From an uncultured Polaribacter sp. (GTDB taxonomy: Bacteria; Bacteroidota; Bacteroidia; Flavobacteriales; Flavobacteriaceae), in contig CAJWTV010000001.1 in the NCBI GenBank assembly GCA_913047375.1, forward strand, positions 124,001-188,000: a stretch of DNA of 64,000 nucleotides. The letters are read 5' to 3'. Below the pieces are notes generated by a model. The model was not told the origin of the DNA and ran no database searches. It was given only the letters and a program-made list of their open reading frames with translations. Position 1 is the stretch's first letter. Every line of letters starts with the position of its first letter. A program made the translations under genes and the position numbers. Below, piece after piece: positions 51,752 through 61,975 of the stretch.

Positions 51752-52819
51752 ATGAAGAATGAAAAAACAGCATTAAAGGAAAATCAAGGTGTTTCTAAAC
51801 CAGGGACAACCAGTAAAAGTGCTGCAGAAAAAATAAAAAAAAATAGAGTTAAACAAAATTCTGTTGATGAATTTGTTTCAAGAATATTAGATGGAGATAT
51901 TACTTTTTTAAGTCGCGCTATTACACTGGTTGAAAGCACCAATAATAAACATCAACAAAAAGCAAATGAAATTCTAGAGCGTTGTCTACCATTTGCAAAT
52001 AAATCTATTAGAATTGGTATTACTGGTGTACCTGGGGTTGGTAAAAGTACTTTTATTGAAGCTTTTGGAAAGTATTTAACCTCTAAAAAAAGCAAAGTAG
52101 CTGTATTAGCCGTTGACCCTAGTAGCACTATAAACAAAGGAAGTATCTTAGGAGACAAAACTCGAATGGATCAGTTAGTAACAGATCAAAATGCATTTAT
52201 TAGACCCTCTCCTTCTGGAAAATCTTTAGGAGGTGTTGCTCAAAAGACTAGAGAAAGCATTATCCTTTGTGAAGCAGCTGGGTTCAACACTATTATAATA
52301 GAAACTGTTGGTGTTGGACAATCTGAAACAGTGGTTCACTCAATGGTAGACTTTTTTTTATTATTAAAATTAGCTGGGGCTGGTGACGAATTACAAGGCA
52401 TTAAACGTGGAATTATAGAAATGGCTGATGCAATCGTAATTAATAAAGCAGATGGTGAGAATAAACAAAATGCCCAAATTGCAAAAGTTGAGTTTAATAG
52501 AGCACTACATTTATATCCTTTAAAGGAAAGTAAATGGCAGCCAAAAGTTTTAACCGCTAGTGCTATAAATAATATTGGGATTTCTGAAATAGATCAAATG
52601 ATTTCCGACTACATAATTCAAACAAAAGAAAATACTTATTTTGACTTTAAAAGAAATCAACAGAATGAGTTCTGGCTTTTGTCTACAATTGAACAGCAAT
52701 TAAAAAATAACTTCTATAATAATTCAAAAATAAAAGATAGATTATCTATAGAAGTTAGTAATTTAAAAAAAGGGAAAACAACTCCATTTAATGCTGCAAA
52801 AAGACTTCTGAATCTTTAA
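51752..52819 (+). CDS. meaB: Methylmalonyl-CoA mutase-associated GTPase (MeaB/ArgK)
   Basis: GITGVPGVGKSTFIE, VDPSSTINKGSILGDKTRM, IIETVGVGQSE. Confidence 0.94.
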   Translation: MKNEKTALKENQGVSKPGTTSKSAAEKIKKNRVKQNSVDEFVSRILDGDITFLSRAITLVESTNNKHQQKANEILERCLPFANKSIRIGITGVPGVGKSTFIEAFGKYLTSKKSKVAVLAVDPSSTINKGSILGDKTRMDQLVTDQNAFIRPSPSGKSLGGVAQKTRESIILCEAAGFNTIIIETVGVGQSETVVHSMVDFFLLLKLAGAGDELQGIKRGIIEMADAIVINKADGENKQNAQIAKVEFNRALHLYPLKESKWQPKVLTASAINNIGISEIDQMISDYIIQTKENTYFDFKRNQQNEFWLLSTIEQQLKNNFYNNSKIKDRLSIEVSNLKKGKTTPFNAAKRLLNL

Positions 52820-52830
52820 AAAATAGTTAG

Positions 52831-54129
52831 TTATTCCTTAATAAATTTGATAGTTCCAACTGCTTTATTTATTGTATATTTTAAAATATAAATACCTGAA
52901 TTTAAATTAGATATATCTATAACTTCTTCCTTTTTATTGATATTAGTTTTAAAGACTTTTTTACCCAATAAGTTATAAATAATTATATCATCTATGATCT
53001 CTTGAGCACTTATTTTTAAATCATTTAGCGCTGGACTTGGAGATAAACTTATATTAAATAAGTTATGAGTATCTAAACTAGCAGTAGCATCTCTGTAAAC
53101 ATAAATATTATCTAAGTATACTATTCCTAAATCAGAAGTAATTATAAATTCTTTTATAGCTTCTCTATCAATTACACCGTTTGCTGCTGCTGCTGTAAAA
53201 CTTGAAAAAGGAATATCATAAGACATCCAGTTTCCTGGGTTAGACTCAGGTAATACAGGGGTAGATGCATTATTTGTAACAAACTGAATAGCACTGGTTT
53301 CTCCAGCTGAAGCTGCATGATTTGAAAATTTATGAATAAAGCTTTTATTTGCAGTTGCAGTTGCAGTCCAAACATCTATATGTAGATATGTAAAATTTGT
53401 AAGGTCATAGTAATCAGATAAAATAACACCTAAAAAATTAACAAACTGGACTTTTTTAACATTATCACCAACGATTTCTAGATCACTAATATCTGAATCA
53501 TCCCAAGTGGCACTCCATTCAGTATCAGTAATATCAGTATAAACATCACTAAATAGAGAAATCACATCCCATGAATTTCTCTCTGGTGGTGAAGGAGCTG
53601 CAACAGTTGGTGCTTCATCTACTGGTGGTGATGAGTTTGTAGCACCTGCTATATCATCAATTAAATATACATCTGTGGCTGCACTATTAGCATCAGTAAA
53701 TATTACCAAATCAGAGTAGTTTCCAAGACTTGAAGGGAAATCTAAACTAATATCTTGCCAATCTGTACCAGTGGTAGTAAATGCTAATTCCTGGTTAGGA
53801 CCTGTATCTGCTTCACCTTCAAATTTTAATAAATGATTTCCAGATCCAGTACCATTTATAGGCTTTATTCTAAAAGTTATTGTATTATTATTATTATCGC
53901 TTAAATTAACATTCAACTCTAAGTATGCAATTATATTATCCCACGTACCTGATTGACCTTCAACTTGTAAAACTTTATTAGATGCGTCGGTTGGGTCTTC
54001 AATTACAGTTCCAACACTATTATTTGATGTAAATGGATTCTCTCCGTCTTCAAAATCAAAAGGAAGTGCGACTTGAGCATTGATTAATGATGATAAGATT
54101 AAAACTAAAATTAAAGTATACTTTTTCAT
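52831..54129 (-). CDS. Secreted T9SS substrate with two carbohydrate-binding-like beta modules, no catalytic domain recognised
   Basis: Signal peptide, jelly-roll-like segments, C-terminal NLFNISLSPSPALNDLKIS...VFKTNINKKEEVIDISNLNSGIYILKYT sorting domain. Confidence 0.8.
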   Translation of the reverse strand: MKKYTLILVLILSSLINAQVALPFDFEDGENPFTSNNSVGTVIEDPTDASNKVLQVEGQSGTWDNIIAYLELNVNLSDNNNNTITFRIKPINGTGSGNHLLKFEGEADTGPNQELAFTTTGTDWQDISLDFPSSLGNYSDLVIFTDANSAATDVYLIDDIAGATNSSPPVDEAPTVAAPSPPERNSWDVISLFSDVYTDITDTEWSATWDDSDISDLEIVGDNVKKVQFVNFLGVILSDYYDLTNFTYLHIDVWTATATANKSFIHKFSNHAASAGETSAIQFVTNNASTPVLPESNPGNWMSYDIPFSSFTAAAANGVIDREAIKEFIITSDLGIVYLDNIYVYRDATASLDTHNLFNISLSPSPALNDLKISAQEIIDDIIIYNLLGKKVFKTNINKKEEVIDISNLNSGIYILKYTINKAVGTIKFIKE

Positions 54130-54197
54130 GAGCATTTGTTTTTCGTAATTAAATTATTATCTGCGTTTATTTTTACTCTTTGATTAAAAAAAAGGGA

Positions 54198-55622
54198 TTA
54201 ATTATTTTTTTTATTTTTTAATAATGCTGTTACCTCTGAAGCTTTTTCTTCAGATAAGTCATAATCTCTCATTACATACATCGCGATTAATGTTCCTAAA
54301 ATCGGTAAACCTGAAAAAGAAAATCGTAACCAAGTCATTGTTTCTTCTGGCTGAGTCAGTGCGCCAGATTTGAAACCTATTACTGATAAGATCAAACCAC
54401 TTAATCCCCCTGCTATACCAAAACCAAATTTCACCATCCACCAATAAATAGCTCCAAAAACACCTTCTCTTCGTTCTCCCGTATTTAGTTCATCTAAATC
54501 TATCACATCTGCAGTCATAGACATCATAAGTGTAAATAAACTTCCAATACCAAAGGAAAAGAATGGTAAAGCAAAAAGGAACATATAAGGTTTACCAGGA
54601 ATAAATAAGAACCATAATAAGACATAACCAATAATAGAAATTCCTTGTGACAAAAGAAAAGCTCTTTTTTTACCCATTTGCTTTGCCATATAAGCTACAA
54701 TTGGAATCACAATAAATGATGTTATAGTAGCCCCAACACATCCGAAAAGTGTAGGCCATATCCAAGCACCATCATCACCAGTAACCCCATCAAACAAATA
54801 ATATAAAATTATAAAAAAAGTAAAACTAGCCACAGTGTTAAAAGCGTTAAAAACTAAAAAAGTAGCAACACATAGTTTTCTAAATGGTTTAATTTTAAAT
54901 GCTTCACCAAAATTTACTATAAATATTTTATGCAAAGAACTTAATATGTTTTTACTAGTTATAGATTCATAATTTTCGTTTAAAGTTGACTTATCTTTTA
55001 TGAAAATAGCGGGTACCATTGCAAAAATCATACATACCAACCCAACCCAAATAGCGAGCTCCCTAACTGCTTCATCTGCAGATTCAAACCAACCTTGGTC
55101 ATACATTATAACCCAAAACCAAGGTGCAATTATCCATGCCCATTGTCCAATAAATTGAGCTACAGCCATAATATTAGTTCTTTCGTGAAAATCATTACTC
55201 ATTTCATAACCCATAGCTACATAAGGAACACTAAAAATCGTTAGGCCTAAATAAAAAGCAAATGACCAGAGTAGAAAATACATAAAATTATAATCGAGAC
55301 CACTTACTTCATAAAGTTGCCACATCATTATAAAAGATATAGCCATAATAATGGCTCCAATAAAAACATACTGCCTGCGTCTTCCCCATTTAGACTTAGT
55401 ATTATCAGAAATAAAACCCATTATTGGATCAGTAATAGCATCGAAAAGTCTTGGTACTAAGGATAAAACTCCCCACATCCATCCTGGAAATCCTAAATCT
55501 TGAACTAAAACTACGATAAAAATACCAAGAACAGCAGGGAACATTTGATTAGCAAGCATCCCAATACCAAAGGCTATTTTCTTACCCATAGGTACTTTAA
55601 TTGCAATATTTAAATTTGACAT
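54198..55622 (-). CDS. GPH-type sugar:cation symporter (MFS)
   Basis: SLVPRLFDAITDPIMGFISDNTKSKWGRRRQYVFIGA, 12-TM. Confidence 0.93.
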   Translation of the reverse strand: MSNLNIAIKVPMGKKIAFGIGMLANQMFPAVLGIFIVVLVQDLGFPGWMWGVLSLVPRLFDAITDPIMGFISDNTKSKWGRRRQYVFIGAIIMAISFIMMWQLYEVSGLDYNFMYFLLWSFAFYLGLTIFSVPYVAMGYEMSNDFHERTNIMAVAQFIGQWAWIIAPWFWVIMYDQGWFESADEAVRELAIWVGLVCMIFAMVPAIFIKDKSTLNENYESITSKNILSSLHKIFIVNFGEAFKIKPFRKLCVATFLVFNAFNTVASFTFFIILYYLFDGVTGDDGAWIWPTLFGCVGATITSFIVIPIVAYMAKQMGKKRAFLLSQGISIIGYVLLWFLFIPGKPYMFLFALPFFSFGIGSLFTLMMSMTADVIDLDELNTGERREGVFGAIYWWMVKFGFGIAGGLSGLILSVIGFKSGALTQPEETMTWLRFSFSGLPILGTLIAMYVMRDYDLSEEKASEVTALLKNKKNN

Positions 55623-55627
55623 ATATT

Positions 55628-57124
55628 TTATTTATTTGATATAATAATCGTTTGTAATGCTTGCGCATTAATTTTAATTGAAGTTTGTTTTTCTCCTAGG
55701 CGTAATTTAAAATTTTTCACTTGTTTTCCTTCATTAAAAACAACTACCGCTATTGAACCATCAGTATTCTGAGCAGCAGTTACTAATAGCTCTTTGTCAG
55801 TATTATTAAGATCTATAACTTTTGCTTTTGGTCTAATGAATTTACTAAAGTGTGCCATCGTATAATATAATGGTGTGAAATATACTTCATCCTTTTCTAA
55901 GTCAACAATTACCGGTGCTACACACCAATTTTTAAACCAATTTGGACCACCCTGCCTATCTAAAACCATATTCCAATCTATCCAACCATCTACCCAATTA
56001 TTTAGACATCCTATAATATCTCTTGCATATCTATTTACCGGAGCATATTTTGGATGTAAATATTTATTTTTTTCTTGTGCCCAATCCCATCCCCAGTCAG
56101 TTGAGTTTTTAGACCAATACCAAGCATCATTTTTCCATTCTGGAATTTGAGAATCTATACACCCTTCTGTTTCTATTAAATATTTATTTGGAGCTTTGTT
56201 ATGAGCATATTGTAATTCATCTGGAAACACCTCGTAAGTACTTTCATACCAATGAATTGCAGTTCCATCATAATATTTTGATGAACTTTCAGAAGCATAC
56301 ATGACATCTACCCATTCTTTTATACCTGCTCTATTTTGGTCGTAGCCTAGGATAATTTTATCTCCATAGCCATCTGCTTCTAATTTAGGTCCTAAATGAT
56401 TTTGAACAAAAGTTGTCATTTCTTCTGGTGAATAAAGCATACTTTCCCAACTATTACCATTTCCGTGAGGTTCATTCTCTACCGTAAATCCCCATAAATC
56501 GATACCTTCTTCTTTGTAAGCGGTTAAATACTTAGAAAAGAATAATGCCCAAGTATCATAGTATTTTGGTGATAATTTTCCACCAACCCATTTTTTGTTA
56601 TCCTTCATCCAAGGGGGGGCTGTCCAGGGAGATGCTAAAATTTTAAATCCATTTTCAGATACTTTGAGTGCATCTTTTATCATAGGAATAAGATCATCTT
56701 TATCTTCTTTAATTGTAAAATTATCTAAATCCATATCATCTTCAACCGGGGAGTAAGAGTATTGAGATAAAGAAAAATCACATGAATTCATATGTGTTCT
56801 TGTTAAAGAATAATTAGCACCCCCTTTAGCAAAATATGCTTGGATTATAGTATCTCTACTTTTCTTACTAAGATTATTTAATAAATATGCTGATGATTCT
56901 GTAAAAGCTCCGCCAAAACCCGTAATAGTTTGAAAAATTTTTGAGGGGTTTAAAGTAATTTTTGACATACTTTCTACTGAAGGAATTTCAGTTATTTTTG
57001 TAAGTTTATTTCCAGATGAAGAGGTTTCATAAATAGTAACTTTAAGGTTTTTTTCTTTTTGAACACAACACATCATAGATGTTGAAATTAATAGGAAAAA
57101 GAAGTATTTTATTATTTTATTCAT
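55628..57124 (-). CDS. GH30 family glycoside hydrolase lipoprotein
   Basis: ITGFGGAFTESSAYLLNNLS, SPWTAPPWMKDN, acid/base TVENEPHG, nucleophile region YLIETEGCID. Confidence 0.92.
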   Translation of the reverse strand: MNKIIKYFFFLLISTSMMCCVQKEKNLKVTIYETSSSGNKLTKITEIPSVESMSKITLNPSKIFQTITGFGGAFTESSAYLLNNLSKKSRDTIIQAYFAKGGANYSLTRTHMNSCDFSLSQYSYSPVEDDMDLDNFTIKEDKDDLIPMIKDALKVSENGFKILASPWTAPPWMKDNKKWVGGKLSPKYYDTWALFFSKYLTAYKEEGIDLWGFTVENEPHGNGNSWESMLYSPEEMTTFVQNHLGPKLEADGYGDKIILGYDQNRAGIKEWVDVMYASESSSKYYDGTAIHWYESTYEVFPDELQYAHNKAPNKYLIETEGCIDSQIPEWKNDAWYWSKNSTDWGWDWAQEKNKYLHPKYAPVNRYARDIIGCLNNWVDGWIDWNMVLDRQGGPNWFKNWCVAPVIVDLEKDEVYFTPLYYTMAHFSKFIRPKAKVIDLNNTDKELLVTAAQNTDGSIAVVVFNEGKQVKNFKLRLGEKQTSIKINAQALQTIIISNK

Positions 57125-57133
57125 ATTTATATT

Positions 57134-58411
57134 TTACTTAATATATTCTGTATTTGGGACTAAAGTGGTTTGCATTAAAGCTTCTTTATCACCTTTAAAG
57201 GTTTTAATTATAGAATTACCATTTCTGGTTAAACCTATGAAATTTTTATTATCCACTAAATTCCAAATAGAAAATTTAGCCTCCCCATCAAGGTTAATCA
57301 AACCAAAATTATTTTCTGACCCTTTTGGGTTATTAGAATCTTTCCATTGCTCATCAAAAGCTTCAAAATAAAAACAAGTTATATTATTCTTATTACTCCA
57401 ATTACGAACTGATTTATAATATAAACCTTGTTTATATTCGTCTGTTGCTCTTGATCCATTTGCTCCATAATGGCCATTTGAAATGGTAGCCCAACCAGTC
57501 TCTCCTATATGAATAGGCTTCTTTACCCCTATACTTTTAACATAATCTGAAACTGCTTTATATTGATTTTTAGTAAAATTTAAAGCTCGCAACATAGCCT
57601 GATCAATTTTCTCTTTATCAGTATCATTTTTTATATCATTTGGAGTTTTCCAAAAAGCTGGATTATAATGAGTATTATGGTATGGATAAGTATGCATAGA
57701 AATATAATCAACTGCTTTTATCAAATCTTCTAGATCTTCAGTATGATATATTGAATCTCCTCCTCCCCAAGAAGAAAAATCGTCTGAACTTGTAATCCAT
57801 AAATCTTTGGAAAGCTCTCCTCTAACCTTTAAGTCCTGTAGATGATTTACCCATTTTAATATAACTTTGGGTTGTACAAAGTAACTACTAGCCCATTTTA
57901 CCATGGCCTCATTACCAACAGCTATTACTTTAACAATATCTGGATATTGTTTCGCTAACATTACTGCTCGCTCAATCTCGTTTGAATTCTGTAAACTTTC
58001 AAGTTCATGATTTGGTTTCTTATTTGTCCATGCGTTTAAACAATCAATCCAAGCACCTAGCATCACATACATCTCAAAGCCTGAGTCTTCTTTTTTAAGT
58101 TCACTTATCGCTTTTAGAACATTTGATGCATGCGGTAATTTTGCTTGAACATTATAGGTTCTTATAATTTTAATCCCCATAGCAGAAAGAATTCTCATAT
58201 CTTCTTTGAGTTGACTTATAGTGGGTTGAACATCTCTTGATATTTCTCTGTAACCGCCATAAGATATAGCTAGAAAATTAGGATTACCTAAAATTTGTGC
58301 CGCTGTTAATATTGCCTTTGGCTTAGACATCTCTACTTTCTTAATTTTATTGCATGCAAGATTAAAAATCATTGAGAAAAGAGCGGAAATAATTATAAAA
58401 TTTGCTTTCAT
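57134..58411 (-). CDS. GH17-like glycoside hydrolase lipoprotein
   Basis: Lipobox LAC, MGIKIIRTYNVQ, VIAVGNEAMVKW, YISMHTYPY, IHIGETGWAT. Confidence 0.85.
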   Translation of the reverse strand: MKANFIIISALFSMIFNLACNKIKKVEMSKPKAILTAAQILGNPNFLAISYGGYREISRDVQPTISQLKEDMRILSAMGIKIIRTYNVQAKLPHASNVLKAISELKKEDSGFEMYVMLGAWIDCLNAWTNKKPNHELESLQNSNEIERAVMLAKQYPDIVKVIAVGNEAMVKWASSYFVQPKVILKWVNHLQDLKVRGELSKDLWITSSDDFSSWGGGDSIYHTEDLEDLIKAVDYISMHTYPYHNTHYNPAFWKTPNDIKNDTDKEKIDQAMLRALNFTKNQYKAVSDYVKSIGVKKPIHIGETGWATISNGHYGANGSRATDEYKQGLYYKSVRNWSNKNNITCFYFEAFDEQWKDSNNPKGSENNFGLINLDGEAKFSIWNLVDNKNFIGLTRNGNSIIKTFKGDKEALMQTTLVPNTEYIK

Positions 58412-58436
58412 TTTTTTGATTCTTAAATCTTACTTG

Positions 58437-61400
58437 TTATATATTATTTATATAAACAATAATTTTTTCTACCTCACTTGTTCTTTCAAATATTTTTTTA
58501 CTTGTTTTAAAATCTATTTTTAAAAAATCAAATTCTTTATTTGAATCATCATTATAAAATAGTTTGACACCCGTTTTTTTAGATATCTGATAAACAACTG
58601 GAATTTGACAATAGGTAAAACAAAAAGTACCTGAATCTAGAACTAATGTTTTTTTGACTCCATCAACATCTATGTATTTAAAGTCTTTTGAGTCAGTTAA
58701 GAACTCTTCTTTTCTTAATAATCTTGGGTTAAACTGTAACTCTCCTTTTTTAACAGAAACGCCAATCTCACCAAATCTAGCTAGAATATCTTCTTTAACT
58801 TGACCTGTCATGCCTGGTTGTTGAGCTCCCTTTCCAGCAGGGGTATGCGAGTATGGATCTGTTGGGAATGCTCCATATAATTCTGGAGACTTATGCGCTC
58901 CTATCCCTTCATTTATCTCATAATAATGCTCAAATAATCTACCTATTACTTCTTCGCTTTCATTAGATTTTATTGCTAATAAGCAATTTTCTTGAGTCGC
59001 TACAAGAAGCTTAGAAACCATGTGCCAATAAATAGAGCCTAAACCTTCATATCCGAAAAAAGTTCCAGATCTTCCTGTAAAGGACTTATGATCAAACATT
59101 TCTTCGTATATATCTAAAATAAGTTTCTCCTCTTTCTTTATTAATAATTGATAATTATCGGGAAGTCTATGTAATGCTTCTTTTAAGGGATTTGCATTAT
59201 TGAAACCTGCGTTAAAATGGTATTTACCTATAATATCTTTTTGGATTATTTGAGTATTTCCATCAGCTAGTAGTTGTAGCAATAATTTAGATTTTTTTAC
59301 AGAAATAGAAGGAATTATATTCTTATTTGTAAATCTTGGTAAATTTTTATTTGGATATAAAATATAACTGTACTGATCTTCTCTAAATAGTGGACTAGAT
59401 TTTAATGCATCCAAAACAGATAATGCTTCTTTTGCTGATAAATAACCAGAACTTAAGACGGCAACTTGACCTTCTAACATTTCTGGTAAATAAGAAACTG
59501 ACACCTCGCTGTTACTCCCTACTGACATTAAGTTATATGCATGATAAAGATTATCTAAACGCTTATTGGCATCGATGGTATGTTCAACATATTTTTTTGT
59601 GATTTCAAAAAAGTTTAGCAAGTCAATTTTTGTAATTGCTACTTTTTTATTTTTAAAGCCATCTTTATAGATTGACATTCTAAACTTACTTCCAGCTTCT
59701 CCAACACCATCTAAAAATATTTTTCTTTCTAAGTTTGATACTTTTCCAGATATAATTGCTTTATTATCATTTAAAGTAGCTAATGTTTTATTGAAAAATT
59801 CTGCTAATTCATCTGAAATTAGAATAGTATCTATTTCTGATTTTTCTACTACAGATTCAAAGAAATTAATAAACCTTTGAAGATAGCAAAGTGTAACCAT
59901 AGAAACTCCGTTTCCAACTAGAGCATTATTTGCATCATTCCATTCTGGTCTTTGTGTATTTAGCCAAATTCCCCCTTCTGGAATAAAGTTAGAAACTTTA
60001 GCCAAAACGGTAGCCAATAATTTCTCTATTAAATTAACTCTGTAAATAGAATTATTTTGATCTCTAAGCAAGGCACCATCTGCACCTAATTCGGATCTTT
60101 GTTTATCAATCTGATCATTTAATTTATAATCAAAATCTATAGTATCTTTAGGATTAATTAGTGTTTCCTGGTAACTTTTTATTTTATAAGGTACATTAGC
60201 ATAGACAAAAATGTCTTGATCGAAATTTTTAGCCAATTTACCAGGATAATAGTTTTCTATAAATTCTAAAAACTTTAATAAATAAATGATTTGGTGATCT
60301 CCCCAGTAACCAATATAAGACCATGGATCATTCTCTTCAATTATTTCCCAGTCAAATCCACCTTTAGTAACTCTATATGGGTTATAACCATCGAAAGTAG
60401 TAGCATTTAAAAACTTATAAATCATTCCTTCTATAAACTCAGGATAAGAATGTGCTAATGCTTCCCAGTTTTGAAAAATATCCCTCCAGTTCCCTTCATA
60501 GTCTAATATTTTAGAACCATCAATTTCACTTCTTGTATTAATAGAGAACTTATTCCAAGGTCTACTTGGGTCTCCGTGTCTTCTACTAAATTTTAATGGT
60601 AAATATTCTAAACAGAGTCTTTTAAAATCTTCATTATTATCTAAGTCTGCTAAATGCTTAATCGTATTTACTGAGAAGATTTCAGGTAAACTATTAAGTA
60701 AATCTAGTTTTTCGGAAAAAATATTTTTATTAGCTGTAGAAAAATATTTTATAAAATCAATTTTTTCAATTTGATAGTTATTATCAAAAATACCTCCTCG
60801 CATAATGTTGAAAAGTGTATTTGCAAAATGTCTTGTGTTTCTTGTTTGATCATCCCCAAGCTGTAATCCATCTGATGCAGCGACTAAATGGACTAATTTT
60901 TCTGTCCCAGCTTCAATAGAAAAATTAATTACCGTAGAGAGCTCTGAATTATTTTTTACTTTTTCTTGGATTTCTTGTATAGAATTTATGTCTTGATTTA
61001 CATTTGCAATCAACATCCAAGAGTCTTTGTTATTAGATTCTAAAGTGAGGTTTTGAACTGTAAAATAAGCTCCTTTTTCAGCCTTTACATCCTCTTCTTG
61101 GTGAATCTGCTCCCCTTTTCTGAATGCATTTAACTGCAAAGAAGAAATTAAATAAGTAGGATTTGTAACTCCTAAAGACCATACAGTATTTGCTTTCAAA
61201 GCTTCACTTGGTTCTGCTTTATCAACTATAACTGCACTTAAAGCGAAAATCCCGAAACCTGTTTCTTTCTCTAATTCACATTTCTTATATGCGTCAACTA
61301 AATTACTAGTACTGTTCTGGAAATCTGCCGCAATACCATAAGGAAGTATATTTTGAATTCCATCTAAAATAGTAACATCTACTTTTGTTGAAGTGTTATT

Positions 61401-61898
61401 TAATAAAGTTGATTTTTTTACAAAACCGAATTGATTACTAGTATTCCATTGGTACTGAAAAGTAAGTCCTAAATCTTCATTAATTTCTTCAAAAATTATT
61501 TTATTCCCATAATTATTTTTGTATAAATTTCTTTTAATAGCATAAACTCCTTCATATCTATCTGAAAAAGGTTCCCAAAGAAATGTTTTATCATCTTTAT
61601 GAACTTGAACGATAGTCTTACTTCCTGTTATTTCAGATGATTCTGTTATTTTGTCATCTGTATAATATGGAAAAAATGAGTTTTCAGAATTTTTTCTACC
61701 AGCAGATAACCCACCATTACTAGAAATAAACATCCAATGATTAGAATTACTAACAAGACTTATGAAGAAAGGTCTCATTTTATTACTGTTAGTTATCTTG
61801 TAATATACTTCGTCATTAATATTCACCTGTTCTCCTTTAACTTCTAAACTAGGATTGTAGGCTTTATTTTTACCTAAAAAAATGGTATTTTTTGTCAT
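58437..61898 (-). CDS. Large cytosolic glycoside phosphorylase, probable GH149-like beta-1,3-glucan phosphorylase (GH94-related)
   Basis: 1153 aa, no signal peptide, N-terminal SSNGGLSAGRKNSENSFFPYYTDDKI as in GH94-type phosphorylases, RPEWNDANN resembling the GH94 DWND catalytic segment; next to GH17/GH30. Confidence 0.7.
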   Translation of the reverse strand: MTKNTIFLGKNKAYNPSLEVKGEQVNINDEVYYKITNSNKMRPFFISLVSNSNHWMFISSNGGLSAGRKNSENSFFPYYTDDKITESSEITGSKTIVQVHKDDKTFLWEPFSDRYEGVYAIKRNLYKNNYGNKIIFEEINEDLGLTFQYQWNTSNQFGFVKKSTLLNNTSTKVDVTILDGIQNILPYGIAADFQNSTSNLVDAYKKCELEKETGFGIFALSAVIVDKAEPSEALKANTVWSLGVTNPTYLISSLQLNAFRKGEQIHQEEDVKAEKGAYFTVQNLTLESNNKDSWMLIANVNQDINSIQEIQEKVKNNSELSTVINFSIEAGTEKLVHLVAASDGLQLGDDQTRNTRHFANTLFNIMRGGIFDNNYQIEKIDFIKYFSTANKNIFSEKLDLLNSLPEIFSVNTIKHLADLDNNEDFKRLCLEYLPLKFSRRHGDPSRPWNKFSINTRSEIDGSKILDYEGNWRDIFQNWEALAHSYPEFIEGMIYKFLNATTFDGYNPYRVTKGGFDWEIIEENDPWSYIGYWGDHQIIYLLKFLEFIENYYPGKLAKNFDQDIFVYANVPYKIKSYQETLINPKDTIDFDYKLNDQIDKQRSELGADGALLRDQNNSIYRVNLIEKLLATVLAKVSNFIPEGGIWLNTQRPEWNDANNALVGNGVSMVTLCYLQRFINFFESVVEKSEIDTILISDELAEFFNKTLATLNDNKAIISGKVSNLERKIFLDGVGEAGSKFRMSIYKDGFKNKKVAITKIDLLNFFEITKKYVEHTIDANKRLDNLYHAYNLMSVGSNSEVSVSYLPEMLEGQVAVLSSGYLSAKEALSVLDALKSSPLFREDQYSYILYPNKNLPRFTNKNIIPSISVKKSKLLLQLLADGNTQIIQKDIIGKYHFNAGFNNANPLKEALHRLPDNYQLLIKKEEKLILDIYEEMFDHKSFTGRSGTFFGYEGLGSIYWHMVSKLLVATQENCLLAIKSNESEEVIGRLFEHYYEINEGIGAHKSPELYGAFPTDPYSHTPAGKGAQQPGMTGQVKEDILARFGEIGVSVKKGELQFNPRLLRKEEFLTDSKDFKYIDVDGVKKTLVLDSGTFCFTYCQIPVVYQISKKTGVKLFYNDDSNKEFDFLKIDFKTSKKIFERTSEVEKIIVYINNI

Positions 61899-61975
61899 AA
61901 AATTAATATTAAAACACTTTAAATTATTGTGTTTTCTTGTTTAATTGGGTTACTATTAAATTAAAATTGAACTAA

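Noticed and set aside
61911-61935. AAAACAC-N11-GTGTTTT repeat upstream of the GH149-like gene
   Set aside because: Only 7-bp arms with a long AT-rich loop; easily by chance at this composition.
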